Below are positions 44,040 to 51,758 of a DNA stretch of 64,000 bases, piece by piece. Source of the DNA: Microbacterium sp. SLBN-154 (GTDB lineage Bacteria > Actinomycetota > Actinomycetes > Actinomycetales > Microbacteriaceae). Under the pieces are notes generated by a model. That model ran no database searches. It was not told the DNA's origin and was given only the letters and a program-made list of their open reading frames with translations. Numbering within the stretch: the stretch's first letter is position 1; each line of letters opens with the position of its first letter. The stretch spans positions 620,001 to 684,000 of the forward strand of contig NZ_VFNL01000001.1 in assembly GCF_006715565.1 (NCBI RefSeq), read 5' to 3'. A program made the translations under genes and the position numbers.

Positions 44040-44882
44040 ATGCGGATCGTCCGGGCGCTGTGGGGATCGTCCCATCCCGGACCGACCCTCGTCGTCACCG
44101 CGCTCTCGGCAGGCCTCGGCATCGCCGCGGGGCTGGAAGCCTGGCGCATCACGCTGCTCGCTGTCGCGGTGTTCTTCGGCCAGCTGTCGATCGGCATCTC
44201 CAATGACGCGATCGACGCCGATCGTGACCGCGCGGTCGGCCGCACCGACAAGCCGATCGCGCGCGGAGACGTCGGCGTGCGAACGGCGTGGATAGGTGCG
44301 ATCGTCTGCGCGATCGTGGCGCTTGCGCTCTCGGCGCCGCTCGGCTGGGCGATGCTGGTCGTCCACGCCGTGGTCATCCTGTCGGGGTGGATCTACAACC
44401 GGCCCCTGAAGTCGACCCCGCTGTCGATCGTCCCCTTCCTCGTCGCGTTCGGATCGTTCCCGTCGCTGGCGACCCTCAGCGCCCCGAACCCCTCCCTCGC
44501 GCCGGTATGGGCGAGCATCGCCGGTGCGACGCTGGGTGCCGCCGTGCATCTGACCAACGTGCTGCCCGACCTCGACGCCGATCGCCAGACGGGGGTGCGG
44601 GGGCTGCCGCACCGGCTCGGCGCGCGCCTGTCGGCGGTGCTCGCCGCTCTCGGTGTCGTGGCTGGGGCGCTGGCTGTGCTCCTCGGACCGGTCGGGGGCG
44701 ATGTCTCGCGGATCTCGGTGGTGTCGTGGGTGCTCTTCTCCGCTGTCGTCGCCGTCGCCGTCCTCACCGTCGTGCTGACGGCCAACCGCGCCCCCGGGCG
44801 AACGCTCTTCCGGCTGGTGATGCTGTCGGCGCTCCTCCTGGCGGCCCAGCTCATCCTGTCGGGCGGCGCCTTGCGCGGGTGA
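44040..44882 (+). CDS. UbiA-family prenyltransferase
   Basis: 280 residues, about nine helices. Both aspartate-rich motifs are present: SNDAIDADRDRAVGRTDKPIA (NDxxDxxxD, binds prenyl diphosphate via magnesium) and LPDLDADRQTG in the second half. Family enzymes attach isoprenyl groups to aromatic or lipid acceptors (menaquinone, phenolics). The subgroup resembles the short actinobacterial UbiA proteins that sit in secondary-metabolite or glycerol-ether clusters. Given the type III PKS operon 4-6 kb away, prenylation of a resorcinol or pyrone is a reasonable inference, but the acceptor is unproven. ATG 44040 directly follows the minisatellite. Confidence 0.83.
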   Translation: MRIVRALWGSSHPGPTLVVTALSAGLGIAAGLEAWRITLLAVAVFFGQLSIGISNDAIDADRDRAVGRTDKPIARGDVGVRTAWIGAIVCAIVALALSAPLGWAMLVVHAVVILSGWIYNRPLKSTPLSIVPFLVAFGSFPSLATLSAPNPSLAPVWASIAGATLGAAVHLTNVLPDLDADRQTGVRGLPHRLGARLSAVLAALGVVAGALAVLLGPVGGDVSRISVVSWVLFSAVVAVAVLTVVLTANRAPGRTLFRLVMLSALLLAAQLILSGGALRG

Positions 44883-44959
44883 GGCGCCCGCCAGGGCCCG
44901 ACACGCCAAGCGGCGCGGGGCACGTTCGGGCATGGGCCCGCTCGCCCTAGCCTGTCGTT

Positions 44960-45592
44960 GTGCGCGGCCGTCGGATCTATGTCGAAACGACGATCGCCGC
45001 GGACATCGAGACGGTCTGGCGGCTGACGCAGGACCCCGCTGCCCACGTCCGATGGGACATCCGCTTCTCCCGGATCATGCCGGGTCCGGTTGCCGAACCG
45101 GATGCTGGGGAGCCGACGCGCTTCCGATACGAGCGCCGGACTCCCCTTCGCACAATCCGCGGCACCGGCGTGAGCCTGGGTGAGCGTCTCCGGCCGGACG
45201 GCACTCGCACCTCGGTGTTACGGTTCCACACCCGTGACCGACTCTCGCCGATCCGCGCCGGTCGCGGCTTCTGGCGATACGTGCCCGACGGGAACCGGAC
45301 CATCTTCATCACCGGCTACGACTACGAGGCGGGCTGGGGACAGCTCGATCGGGTCGTCCGGCCCCTTCTCGGCTGGGCGACGGCGTGGAGCTTCGATCGG
45401 CTGCGCATCTGGGTCGAGACCGGGGTTCCGCCCGAGCAGTGGCCGCTGAGGAGCGCGCTGTGGTGGTGGCGCCGCGACCGCCCGCGCGCGGCGAGGTGTG
45501 CGCGGACGCCGACCCGTGCCCGTCGCGAATCGGGTGTCGCCACGGTTCCGGCGACCCTCGACGCGCTTCCCGACCCGAAGGATGACGCGTGA
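44960..45592 (+). CDS. SRPBCC (START-like) family protein
   Basis: 210 residues. Helix-grip fold pattern: YVETTIAADIETVWRLTQDPAAHVRWDIRFSRI at the start (polyketide cyclase/START-like), a central beta region with RRTPLRTIRGTGVSLGERL, and VVRPLLGWATAWSFDRLRIWVE, as in SRPBCC proteins. Last ~50 residues Arg/Ala rich. Binds hydrophobic ligands; could serve as a cyclase or lipid binder in the nearby polyketide/phenolic pathway. The stop overlaps the next start (TGATG), so the two genes are translationally linked. Confidence 0.75.
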   Translation: MRGRRIYVETTIAADIETVWRLTQDPAAHVRWDIRFSRIMPGPVAEPDAGEPTRFRYERRTPLRTIRGTGVSLGERLRPDGTRTSVLRFHTRDRLSPIRAGRGFWRYVPDGNRTIFITGYDYEAGWGQLDRVVRPLLGWATAWSFDRLRIWVETGVPPEQWPLRSALWWWRRDRPRAARCARTPTRARRESGVATVPATLDALPDPKDDA

Positions 45593-46257
45593 TGTCGATG
45601 TTCGCCGAGGTACTGGGGAGCGACTTCACCCGTTTGCACCCCATGATGCAGCGGCGCTTCGGAGTGGGGCTCGCGTCGGCCGAGGCGTGCGTCGGGCGCG
45701 GGGTGATGTCATCCATCCGGCGAGGACCGTGGTGGACCGTGCCGTTCCTCCACATCGGCCGGCTCCGCAACATCCTCGTCCCCGATGTCGGCGAGAACGT
45801 GCCGTTCGTCATCGAGAACTATCCCTACCGGGATCCGTTCGGGCGTGAGACGGTCACCTTCGTGCGCGAATACGTCGTGCGCGGCACGCGACGGCGGTTC
45901 GACGCCACGATGATCCGAGACGCCGACCGCATCGTGGACTACCTCGGCACTCACCAGCACCTCGCGGTCGACCTGGACCTCGCCGTCGACGACCGCGGCG
46001 GGCTCGAGCTGCGGTCGGACGCGCAGCGGTTCTACGAGGGCCCGGTCGCGTTCTCGTTCCCGATGCTCTTCAGCGGCCGGGCGGTCCTGAGGGAGTGGTT
46101 CGACGAGTCGGACGAGCGCTTCCACGTCGATCTCGAGGTGCGAAACGCTCGGTTCGGCTTCCTCTTCGGCTATCGCGGGAGCTTCACGTGCGAATGGATG
46201 CCGGCGACCGACGCTCCGCCGAGGCTCAAGCCCCGGCGGCACGAGCGCCGGACCTGA
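45592..46257 (+). CDS. DUF4166 family protein
   Basis: 221 residues matching DUF4166: DFTRLHPMMQRRFGV at the start, NVPFVIENYPYRDPFGRETVTFVREYVV and the C-terminal VRNARFGFLFGYRGSFTCEW. The domain is found fused to saccharopine-dehydrogenase-like proteins and membrane proteins in other bacteria; no enzyme activity is established. Translationally linked with the SRPBCC gene; both lie between the UbiA gene and the minisatellite at 46.7 kb. Confidence 0.75.
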   Translation: MSMFAEVLGSDFTRLHPMMQRRFGVGLASAEACVGRGVMSSIRRGPWWTVPFLHIGRLRNILVPDVGENVPFVIENYPYRDPFGRETVTFVREYVVRGTRRRFDATMIRDADRIVDYLGTHQHLAVDLDLAVDDRGGLELRSDAQRFYEGPVAFSFPMLFSGRAVLREWFDESDERFHVDLEVRNARFGFLFGYRGSFTCEWMPATDAPPRLKPRRHERRT

Positions 46258-46260
46258 GGG

Positions 46261-46671
46261 TCAGGGGGCGACGACGCGGAAGGTGCAGGCGCGGGCGCGC
46301 GGAGTGATGGTCTCCTCGACCGATGAGGGCGCGTCGGCGTACTTCGCCCAGAGAGCCTCGTCGATGCGGTCGTTGATCGGATCGTCGACGGGCACGGGCT
46401 CGAGCGCGACGCGCTCACGCGGAAGCTCGAGGGCGGCTTCCTTGTCGCGTTCGGCCACCGCGCCGTCGCGCATTGCGAACGCGACCTCGCGACCGGCCGT
46501 CACGTGGCGATACCACCACGCCTTCTCGCCGTAGGCGGAGCGCACATAGGGGACGCCGTCGATCACGACGGCCCAGATCGGGGTGGCGGTGGGCGACCCG
46601 TCCTGGCGGCGGGTGATGATCGCGACGACCTGCGTCGCGTCGAGGTGGTTCACGACATCGGAGAAGCTCAC
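46261..46671 (-). CDS. DUF2255/PPOX-like split-barrel protein
   Basis: 136 residues: DATQVVAIITRRQDGSPTATPIWAVVIDGVPYVRSAYGEKAWWYRHV, the DUF2255 signature related to pyridoxamine-phosphate-oxidase-type flavin proteins (the PTATPIW strand and YVRSAYG loop). Small FMN- or F420-binding reductase is possible; not shown. Convergent with DUF4166 (3 bp). Starts immediately downstream (in the minus direction) of the 21-bp array. Confidence 0.77.
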   Translation of the reverse strand: MSFSDVVNHLDATQVVAIITRRQDGSPTATPIWAVVIDGVPYVRSAYGEKAWWYRHVTAGREVAFAMRDGAVAERDKEAALELPRERVALEPVPVDDPINDRIDEALWAKYADAPSSVEETITPRARACTFRVVAP

Positions 46672-46704
46672 GAAACCACGCTACGCGTCGATGGCGAGGC
46701 CGGC

Positions 46705-46785
46705 CAGCGCGTGCACCCTCGCGGGTGGGGAGTGCACCCTCGCGGGTAGGGAGTGCACCCTCGCGGGGAGTGGGTGCACCCTCAC
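46705..46785 (-). repeat. 21-bp minisatellite, four copies (right locus, inverted)
   Basis: GTGCAC at 46711, 46732, 46753 and 46774, exactly 21 bp apart. Unit GTGCACCCTCGCGGG plus GGGGA-type remainder is the reverse complement of the left-locus unit. The last copy touches the stop codon of the FAD hydroxylase gene. Confidence 0.9.
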
Positions 46786-47915
46786 GCGTCGAGGTCGAGG
46801 CTCATCGCGTAGGCGTGGGCGAAGGCGCGACCAGCCGGGCCAGCGAGGAGCACACGCAGCGCCGCGCGCCGCGCGCGATCCCCGGCCGCGCCGAGCGGTC
46901 GCCCGAGCCCGGTGTTGAGCGACGCGAGCATCGCCGCGCGCCGCGCGGAGGCCACCCGGCGCCGCTCCCATCGCGCGAGCTCTGCGTCAGGTGCGTCGCC
47001 GCCGCGCGCCCACGCCGCCACGAGCGGCGCGAGGGTGACGGCATCGAGCAGCCCCAGATTCATGCCCTGCCCACCGATCGGGCTGACCTCGTGTGCCGCG
47101 TCGCCGATCACCACGACCCTCCCGCGACGCAGCCGCGGTGCGACGGCCCGGCGCACCCGGAACGACGTCGCCCCCGCGATCGAGGCCGCCGCGTCCGCCC
47201 CGACGCGGTCGGCGACAGCCTCCCGCAGCCGTGCGGTGCGCGCCGTCGGGGCATCGTCGTCAGGCGACGGATCCCACGCGACGAACCGCCGCAGCCCACC
47301 CGGCATCGGAAACGACTCCAGAACGCCCCCGCGATCGAGGTGCACCTCGGCCACCGGTCGACCGCCGGCCGGCGCGTCGGACATGAGATACCGGTCGGCG
47401 TATTCGCGCGCGGCGACGGCGCCGGGGCGGTAGACGAGATCGCGCGCTCCCGCGCCCGAGGCCACGATCACCACCGCCGCGCGCATCTCGCCGGGCCCGC
47501 CCGCCCGCTCGACACCGATCCGCACCGCATCGCGGTCGGCGACGACACCTCGCACGGTGACCCCCCGCTCCACGGCCGGCGCGGCATCCGTCAGAACCCG
47601 TTCGGTCGCGGCCTGGGGCAGGGTCGCGACGAAGGGGAAGCGGCGCGACAGCCGATCGAATCGCACCACCCCCAGCACCTCACCGTCCGCGCGCGCCTCC
47701 CCCCGATCCACGCGCAGCGCCTCGGCGAGCAGGCGCTCGGTGTATCCCCCCGGTTCGAGGGCGGCAAGCGACGGCGAATGAAGCCCGATCGCCCGTGATC
47801 CGGGCCCCGCGACCGGCCGACGCTCGATCACCGTGACGTCGCAGCCGAGGCGTCGCAGCTCGGCGGCGGCCAGCAGACCGACGGGTCCGGCGCCCACGAC
47901 GACGACGTCAGGCAT
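46782..47915 (-). CDS. FAD-dependent aromatic hydroxylase-like monooxygenase (phenolic-lipid type)
   Basis: 377 residues. PHBH-type flavoprotein: Rossmann VVVVGAGPVGLLAAAELRRLGCDVTVIERR, the DG-like region, and GDAAHEVSPIGGQGMNLGLLDAVTLAPLV (FAD ribityl motif). Hydroxylates aromatic rings with NAD(P)H and oxygen. Third gene of PKS-methyltransferase-monooxygenase; its ATG overlaps the methyltransferase stop by 8 bp. This order equals srsA-srsB-srsC of Streptomyces griseus, where the flavoprotein oxidises methylated alkylresorcinols toward quinols/quinones. By analogy the product is an oxidised methoxy phenolic lipid. Assignment of the exact substrate is inference. Confidence 0.85.
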   Translation of the reverse strand: MPDVVVVGAGPVGLLAAAELRRLGCDVTVIERRPVAGPGSRAIGLHSPSLAALEPGGYTERLLAEALRVDRGEARADGEVLGVVRFDRLSRRFPFVATLPQAATERVLTDAAPAVERGVTVRGVVADRDAVRIGVERAGGPGEMRAAVVIVASGAGARDLVYRPGAVAAREYADRYLMSDAPAGGRPVAEVHLDRGGVLESFPMPGGLRRFVAWDPSPDDDAPTARTARLREAVADRVGADAAASIAGATSFRVRRAVAPRLRRGRVVVIGDAAHEVSPIGGQGMNLGLLDAVTLAPLVAAWARGGDAPDAELARWERRRVASARRAAMLASLNTGLGRPLGAAGDRARRAALRVLLAGPAGRAFAHAYAMSLDLDA

Positions 47916-48603
47916 GGCGGGCCTCCGCCACGGCCAGCACCCGGAACGGTGCCGGCTGTTCGACCCGCCACCCCGGCCCGAGGGCGGCTGCGAGCTCGGG
48001 AGCGGTATACGAGCGACGGATGCTGCGGAGCCCGTCCGTCCGCAGGAACGAGCCCGGGGCGAGCGGCGTGATCCCCACGGCATACAGCCCGTACGCCAGG
48101 TGCCCGCGGGCGATGTCGCCGTGCAGCACGAGCCCCTGGGACAGAGCCCGCGAGTCGTCGCGGAACGCCGCGAACGCGGCCGGGTCGAGGTGGTGCAGCA
48201 CGTGGTTGGAGAGCACGAGGTCGAATCGGTCGCCGCGTGATCGCAGCGCGCCCGAGTCGGTGGCCTCGAACCGTATGCCCGAACCGGCATACCGCGTCGC
48301 GACCGAAAGCGCCCGCTCATCGGGGTCGACGCCGAGCCACTCGGCCGCCAGCCCGTCACGGCGCGCGAGCGCGGCGAGCCGGGCGATGACGTCGCCCCCG
48401 CCGCATCCGAGATCGAGCACCCGGGCCGGGCGTCCGAGCCCGCGCAGGTACGGCGCGACCCGCGACCGGTAGACGGCGCCCCATCCCGATACCAGGCGGT
48501 TGACCACCGCGAAGCGGCGGAGGGTCGCATGCAGGCGCGAGAGATCGCACGCGGGGTCGTCCATCAGCTCCCGCAACTGCGTGTCGCGCACCGCGAGGGT
48601 CAC
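47908..48603 (-). CDS. Class I SAM-dependent methyltransferase (in type III PKS operon)
   Basis: 231 residues. SAM-binding motif I VLDLGCGGGDVIARLA, acidic residue in WLGVDPDERAL, and motif post-II DLVLSNHVLHHLDP. Small-molecule O- or C-methyltransferase of the Methyltransf_25 class. Note that the S. griseus SrsB counterpart is an isoprenylcysteine-methyltransferase-like membrane enzyme; here a soluble class I enzyme occupies the same operon slot, so the methylation step may have been replaced non-orthologously. GTG 48603 overlaps the PKS stop by 4 bp and its own stop overlaps the hydroxylase start by 8 bp. Confidence 0.85.
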   Translation of the reverse strand: MTLAVRDTQLRELMDDPACDLSRLHATLRRFAVVNRLVSGWGAVYRSRVAPYLRGLGRPARVLDLGCGGGDVIARLAALARRDGLAAEWLGVDPDERALSVATRYAGSGIRFEATDSGALRSRGDRFDLVLSNHVLHHLDPAAFAAFRDDSRALSQGLVLHGDIARGHLAYGLYAVGITPLAPGSFLRTDGLRSIRRSYTAPELAAALGPGWRVEQPAPFRVLAVAEARHA

Positions 48604-49727
48604 GCGTGCCCGCCGGTGCGCGCGGTGAGCAGAGCCGATTCCACGGTCAATCCCGGGCCGAAGGCGAGCGCGGCGACGCGGTCGCCCTCGCCCAGATCGC
48701 TCTGCAGCAACCGCTCGAGGATGAACAGGATCGTCGCGCTCGACATGTTGCCGTAGTCACGCAGCACCGCCCGCGACGTGTCGAGCGCGGTATCCGAGAG
48801 CTCGAGACCCTGCTCGACCCGGTCGAGCACGCTTCGACCGCCCGGGTGCACGGCCCACGTCGTCGGCTGTTCGCCGCCGAGGAATCCCCCGACGGCGTTC
48901 CGGATCTCGCGACCGATGATGCGGGGGACTTCGGCCGAGAGGGTCATGAGGAAGCCCTCGTCGCCGATCGTCCAGACCATGTCGGACTCGCCCTCACTGG
49001 TCAGCGTCGTGGCGAAGCGGTCGAGCTCGAGCGTCGCGCCGGGTACCCCGGCCGCCAGATCAGCGCGGGCAGTGACGATCGCTGCGGCCGATCCATCGGC
49101 GAACACCGACGCGGCCACGATCTGCTGCGGGTCGTCCGAGGCGCGGATGTGCAGCGAGCAGAGCTCGGTGCATACGACCAGCACGACGGCCTCCGGCTGG
49201 GCCGCGCAGATCCGCGCGGCCGCACGAAGCCCCGGAAGCGCCGCCGCACAACCGATGAACCCGAGGTGATACCGCTCGACGGTTGTGCTCAGTCCCAGAT
49301 CGCGGACGAGCCGGTAGTCCGGGCCCGGCGCGAAGAAGCCCGTGCAGGAGACGGTCACGACATGGGAGACATCGGATGCCGCGACCCCGCCGTCCTCGAG
49401 CGCGGCGCGTGCGGCCCGCGCGGAGAGTTCGGGTGCGAGCGCCGTGTAGGCGGCGTTGCGGTCGCCCGTCGACGGCCGGTTGAGGGCTCCTGCGGCGCTG
49501 ATGAACCCGCCGCCGGGCGCGGCCGGCGCGGCCGCTTCTCCGACCGACCCGAACTCGTGCAGCACGGTGTGCCGGCGATCGATCGCCGCGGCGTCGAAGG
49601 CGGCGCCGATCAGCCGGCCGGTGAGCCGGTCGACGCCGGGCTGCCGGACGAAGAAGTCGCGCACATCGCTCTGGGCGAGCGCGGTGGCGGGAACCGCCGT
49701 GCCGATGGAGAGGATGCGTGCGACCAT
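48600..49727 (-). CDS. Type III polyketide synthase
   Basis: 375 residues of the chalcone/stilbene synthase superfamily. Catalytic triad intact: Cys160 (HLGFIGCAAALPGL), His294 (WAVHPGG) and Asn327 (RDYGNMSSATILF). VSCTGFFAPGPDYRLVRDLGL is typical of bacterial alkylresorcinol/alkylpyrone and PhlD-type synthases rather than plant CHS. Condenses an acyl-CoA starter with malonyl-CoA. First gene of a coupled operon with a methyltransferase and an FAD hydroxylase. ATG 49727 chosen; GTG 49733 and TTG 49739 are in frame but precede the conserved ARILSIGTAVP start. An MFS exporter follows upstream on the same strand, 64 bp away. Confidence 0.92.
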   Translation of the reverse strand: MVARILSIGTAVPATALAQSDVRDFFVRQPGVDRLTGRLIGAAFDAAAIDRRHTVLHEFGSVGEAAAPAAPGGGFISAAGALNRPSTGDRNAAYTALAPELSARAARAALEDGGVAASDVSHVVTVSCTGFFAPGPDYRLVRDLGLSTTVERYHLGFIGCAAALPGLRAAARICAAQPEAVVLVVCTELCSLHIRASDDPQQIVAASVFADGSAAAIVTARADLAAGVPGATLELDRFATTLTSEGESDMVWTIGDEGFLMTLSAEVPRIIGREIRNAVGGFLGGEQPTTWAVHPGGRSVLDRVEQGLELSDTALDTSRAVLRDYGNMSSATILFILERLLQSDLGEGDRVAALAFGPGLTVESALLTARTGGHA

Positions 49728-49790
49728 GCTCACACTCAACCACGCCCGGCACCGGGTCGGGCCGGGGCTTGCGTCCCGTGGGAACGGCTC

Positions 49791-51065
49791 CTAGGCGTCT
49801 GCGTGCGCGTCGGGCAGCTCCCGCATCCCCCAGAAGGGGCCGATCACCACGAACAGGCACGACAGCAGTTCGCCGGCTGCGGCGATCCACAGGGTCGGCA
49901 CTGTGCCGATCCAGGTGCCGAGGGCGCCGGCGACGAGTGCGGCGATCGGCATCACGCCCCAGACGACGAAGCGGATCGAGGCATTCATCCGCCCGAGCAG
50001 GCGCGCGGGGGTGATGCGCTGCCGGAATGTGACCTGCGTGATGTTGTACAGCAGCACCGAGAAGCTCAGCGCGAAGAACTGGATGACCAGCAGGGGGAAG
50101 GCGAGCTCGGGGACGAGCGAGATCGCGGGGAGGAAGAACGGCACCAGGCAGAAGATGATGGCGCTGATCGGGATGGCGCGCGCCTCGCCGATGAGCTTCA
50201 CGATGTGCGGCGTCGCGATGGCGCCGAGGAGGCCCCCGACGGCCGAGAGCGAGAACACGATGCCGAGCATCTCGGGGGAGAGACCGAGCTCGCGCAGCAC
50301 GAAGATCGGCAGCAGTGTCGTGGCGATCGTGCCGAAGAAGTTCGCGGTGCCGGTCGTGCAGACGATGCGGCGGAGCAGCGGATTGCCGAACACCCAGCCG
50401 AGCCCCTCGCCGATCTCGCGGTGCAACGGACGGCGGCTCTCGCGCTCGTGGGGCGGTTCGTGGTCGCGGGTGAACAGCAGGGCGACGAAGGAGGCGAGGT
50501 AGGTGGCCACGGTGGCGAGGATCGCGACGGGGGCGGCGAGCACGCCCACGAGCCAGCCGCCCACCGCCGGCCCCGCGAGCCCGGCGACCTGATGGGTCGC
50601 TTCGAGCTTGCCGTTGGCCTCGGCGATCTGGTCCGGCCGCACGAGCGAGGGGATGAGGCTCTGGTACGACACGTCGAAGAAGACGGTGGCGACACCCATC
50701 ACAAGCGCCACGGCGATGAGGTGCCAGATCTCCAGGATCCCGGCGAACCAGAGCAGCGGCAGCGAGCCGAGCGCGAGCGCTCGGACGAGGTCAGCCCAGA
50801 TCATGACGTGGCGCTTTCGCATCCGATCGATCCAGGCGCCGGCGGGCAGGCCGACGATGAGGAAGGCGGCGACGTTGGCGGCGTTCAGGACGCCGACCTC
50901 CCACTCGGTCGCCTGCAGCAGGATGACGGCGAGCACCGGAATCGCGAGCTCGGTGATCTGCGAGCCGAACTGGCTGAACGCCTGGCCGGTCCACATCGTG
51001 AGGAAGTTGCGGTCGCGCCAGAGCGATCCTTTCGCTGCGGTGTCGGCCGCGACTGATTGAGACAT
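49791..51065 (-). CDS. MFS drug/metabolite exporter (MFS_3/enterobactin-exporter type)
   Basis: 424 residues, twelve helices. Opening DRNFLTMWTGQAFSQFGSQITELAIPVLAV, inter-helix motif GLPAGAWIDRMRKRHVMIWADLVRALAL and the second-half NPLLRRIVCTTGTANFFGTIATTLLPIFV fit the MFS_3 exporters for macrolides or siderophores. Divergent from an HTH regulator with GATTGA palindromes between, so likely repressed by it. It lies directly upstream of the PKS and may export its product, or act independently as a multidrug pump. Confidence 0.83.
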   Translation of the reverse strand: MSQSVAADTAAKGSLWRDRNFLTMWTGQAFSQFGSQITELAIPVLAVILLQATEWEVGVLNAANVAAFLIVGLPAGAWIDRMRKRHVMIWADLVRALALGSLPLLWFAGILEIWHLIAVALVMGVATVFFDVSYQSLIPSLVRPDQIAEANGKLEATHQVAGLAGPAVGGWLVGVLAAPVAILATVATYLASFVALLFTRDHEPPHERESRRPLHREIGEGLGWVFGNPLLRRIVCTTGTANFFGTIATTLLPIFVLRELGLSPEMLGIVFSLSAVGGLLGAIATPHIVKLIGEARAIPISAIIFCLVPFFLPAISLVPELAFPLLVIQFFALSFSVLLYNITQVTFRQRITPARLLGRMNASIRFVVWGVMPIAALVAGALGTWIGTVPTLWIAAAGELLSCLFVVIGPFWGMRELPDAHADA

Positions 51066-51085
51066 GTCGATCAGTGTGACCGGCT

Positions 51086-51103
51086 GATTGAGGAAAGTCA
51101 ATC
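51086..51103. promoter_or_regulatory. Operator between the MFS exporter and the HTH regulator
   Basis: GATTGA-ggaaag-TCAATC, perfect 6-bp arms. Additional GATTGA copies at about 51055 and 51109 give four half-sites in 60 bp. Confidence 0.55.
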
Positions 51104-51122
51104 GGTGTGATTGAGTGAGGGG

Positions 51123-51653
51123 GTGAGCAGCGGACGCGTGGAGCTGCGCCCCGGCGATCCGGAAGCCGAGGCGCGGATGCGTGCGCTCAGCTCACCCCTG
51201 CGACTCCGGGTGCTGCGACTGTGCGCCTTCGAGGCGCGGACGAACAAGGAGCTGGCGGAGCTGCTGGGTGTGAACCCCGGGACGATGCTGCACCACGTCC
51301 GGACCCTGGTGAACACCGGGTATCTCGCCGCCGAGGCGGAGCGCGCAGGTGCCCAGGGTGCGCGCGAGGTGCCCTACCGGGCGACCGGCCTGTCATGGCG
51401 GACTTCGATGCCGGGCGGTTCGCACGTCCTGGTCGAGACGTTCCTGCAGCAGATCGAGGGGGTCGCCGACGACGACCTCGACACGACGTGGCTGGGGCTG
51501 AAGCTCAACGACGCGCACAGGGAAGAGCTGCAGGAGCGGCTCTACGCGCTGGTGAACGAGTTCAAGGAGCGCGGACCCGACCCCGACGGCGAGACCTACT
51601 CGCTCTTCACGGTCCTGCACCCCGACAAGAACCCGCCCGCCGCGCACTCGTGA
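51123..51653 (+). CDS. ArsR-like winged-helix regulator of the divergent exporter
   Basis: 176 residues from GTG 51123 (TTG 51111 is an alternative). HTH_20/ArsR-type: ARMRALSSPLRLRVLRLCAFEARTNKELAELLGVNPGTMLHHVRTLVNTGYLAAE. The C-terminal half (VETFLQQIEGVADDDLDTTWLGLKLNDAHREELQERLYALVNEF) is the helical ligand or dimerisation region seen in MFS-linked helix-turn-helix proteins of actinobacteria. No metal-binding cysteines, so not an arsenic sensor. Probably represses the MFS gene. Confidence 0.82.
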   Translation: MSSGRVELRPGDPEAEARMRALSSPLRLRVLRLCAFEARTNKELAELLGVNPGTMLHHVRTLVNTGYLAAEAERAGAQGAREVPYRATGLSWRTSMPGGSHVLVETFLQQIEGVADDDLDTTWLGLKLNDAHREELQERLYALVNEFKERGPDPDGETYSLFTVLHPDKNPPAAHS

Positions 51654-51657
51654 CGCC

Positions 51658-51730
51658 AACTCCTGCAATCCGCGCCCAGAACCGCGAATAACGCCCCGAG
51701 GCCGGCGGATCTGCCGATTCTGCAGGAGTT
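51658..51730. repeat. Palindromic intergenic element of a second type
   Basis: AACTCCTGCA (51658-51667) and TGCAGGAGTT (51721-51730), perfect 10-bp arms, 53-bp centre. Located between two convergent genes, where it may also terminate transcription. Shares only a CCTGC core and the overall size with the GACCCGTC elements at 33-35 kb. Confidence 0.65.
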
Positions 51731-51758
51731 CGGGACGAGCGCGATCGGCGTTCCCGGC

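Noticed and set aside
46705-46785. Possible attachment sites or transposon ends formed by the two 21-bp arrays
   Set aside because: No integrase, transposase or target duplication is visible; kept only as a minisatellite and possible inversion substrate.
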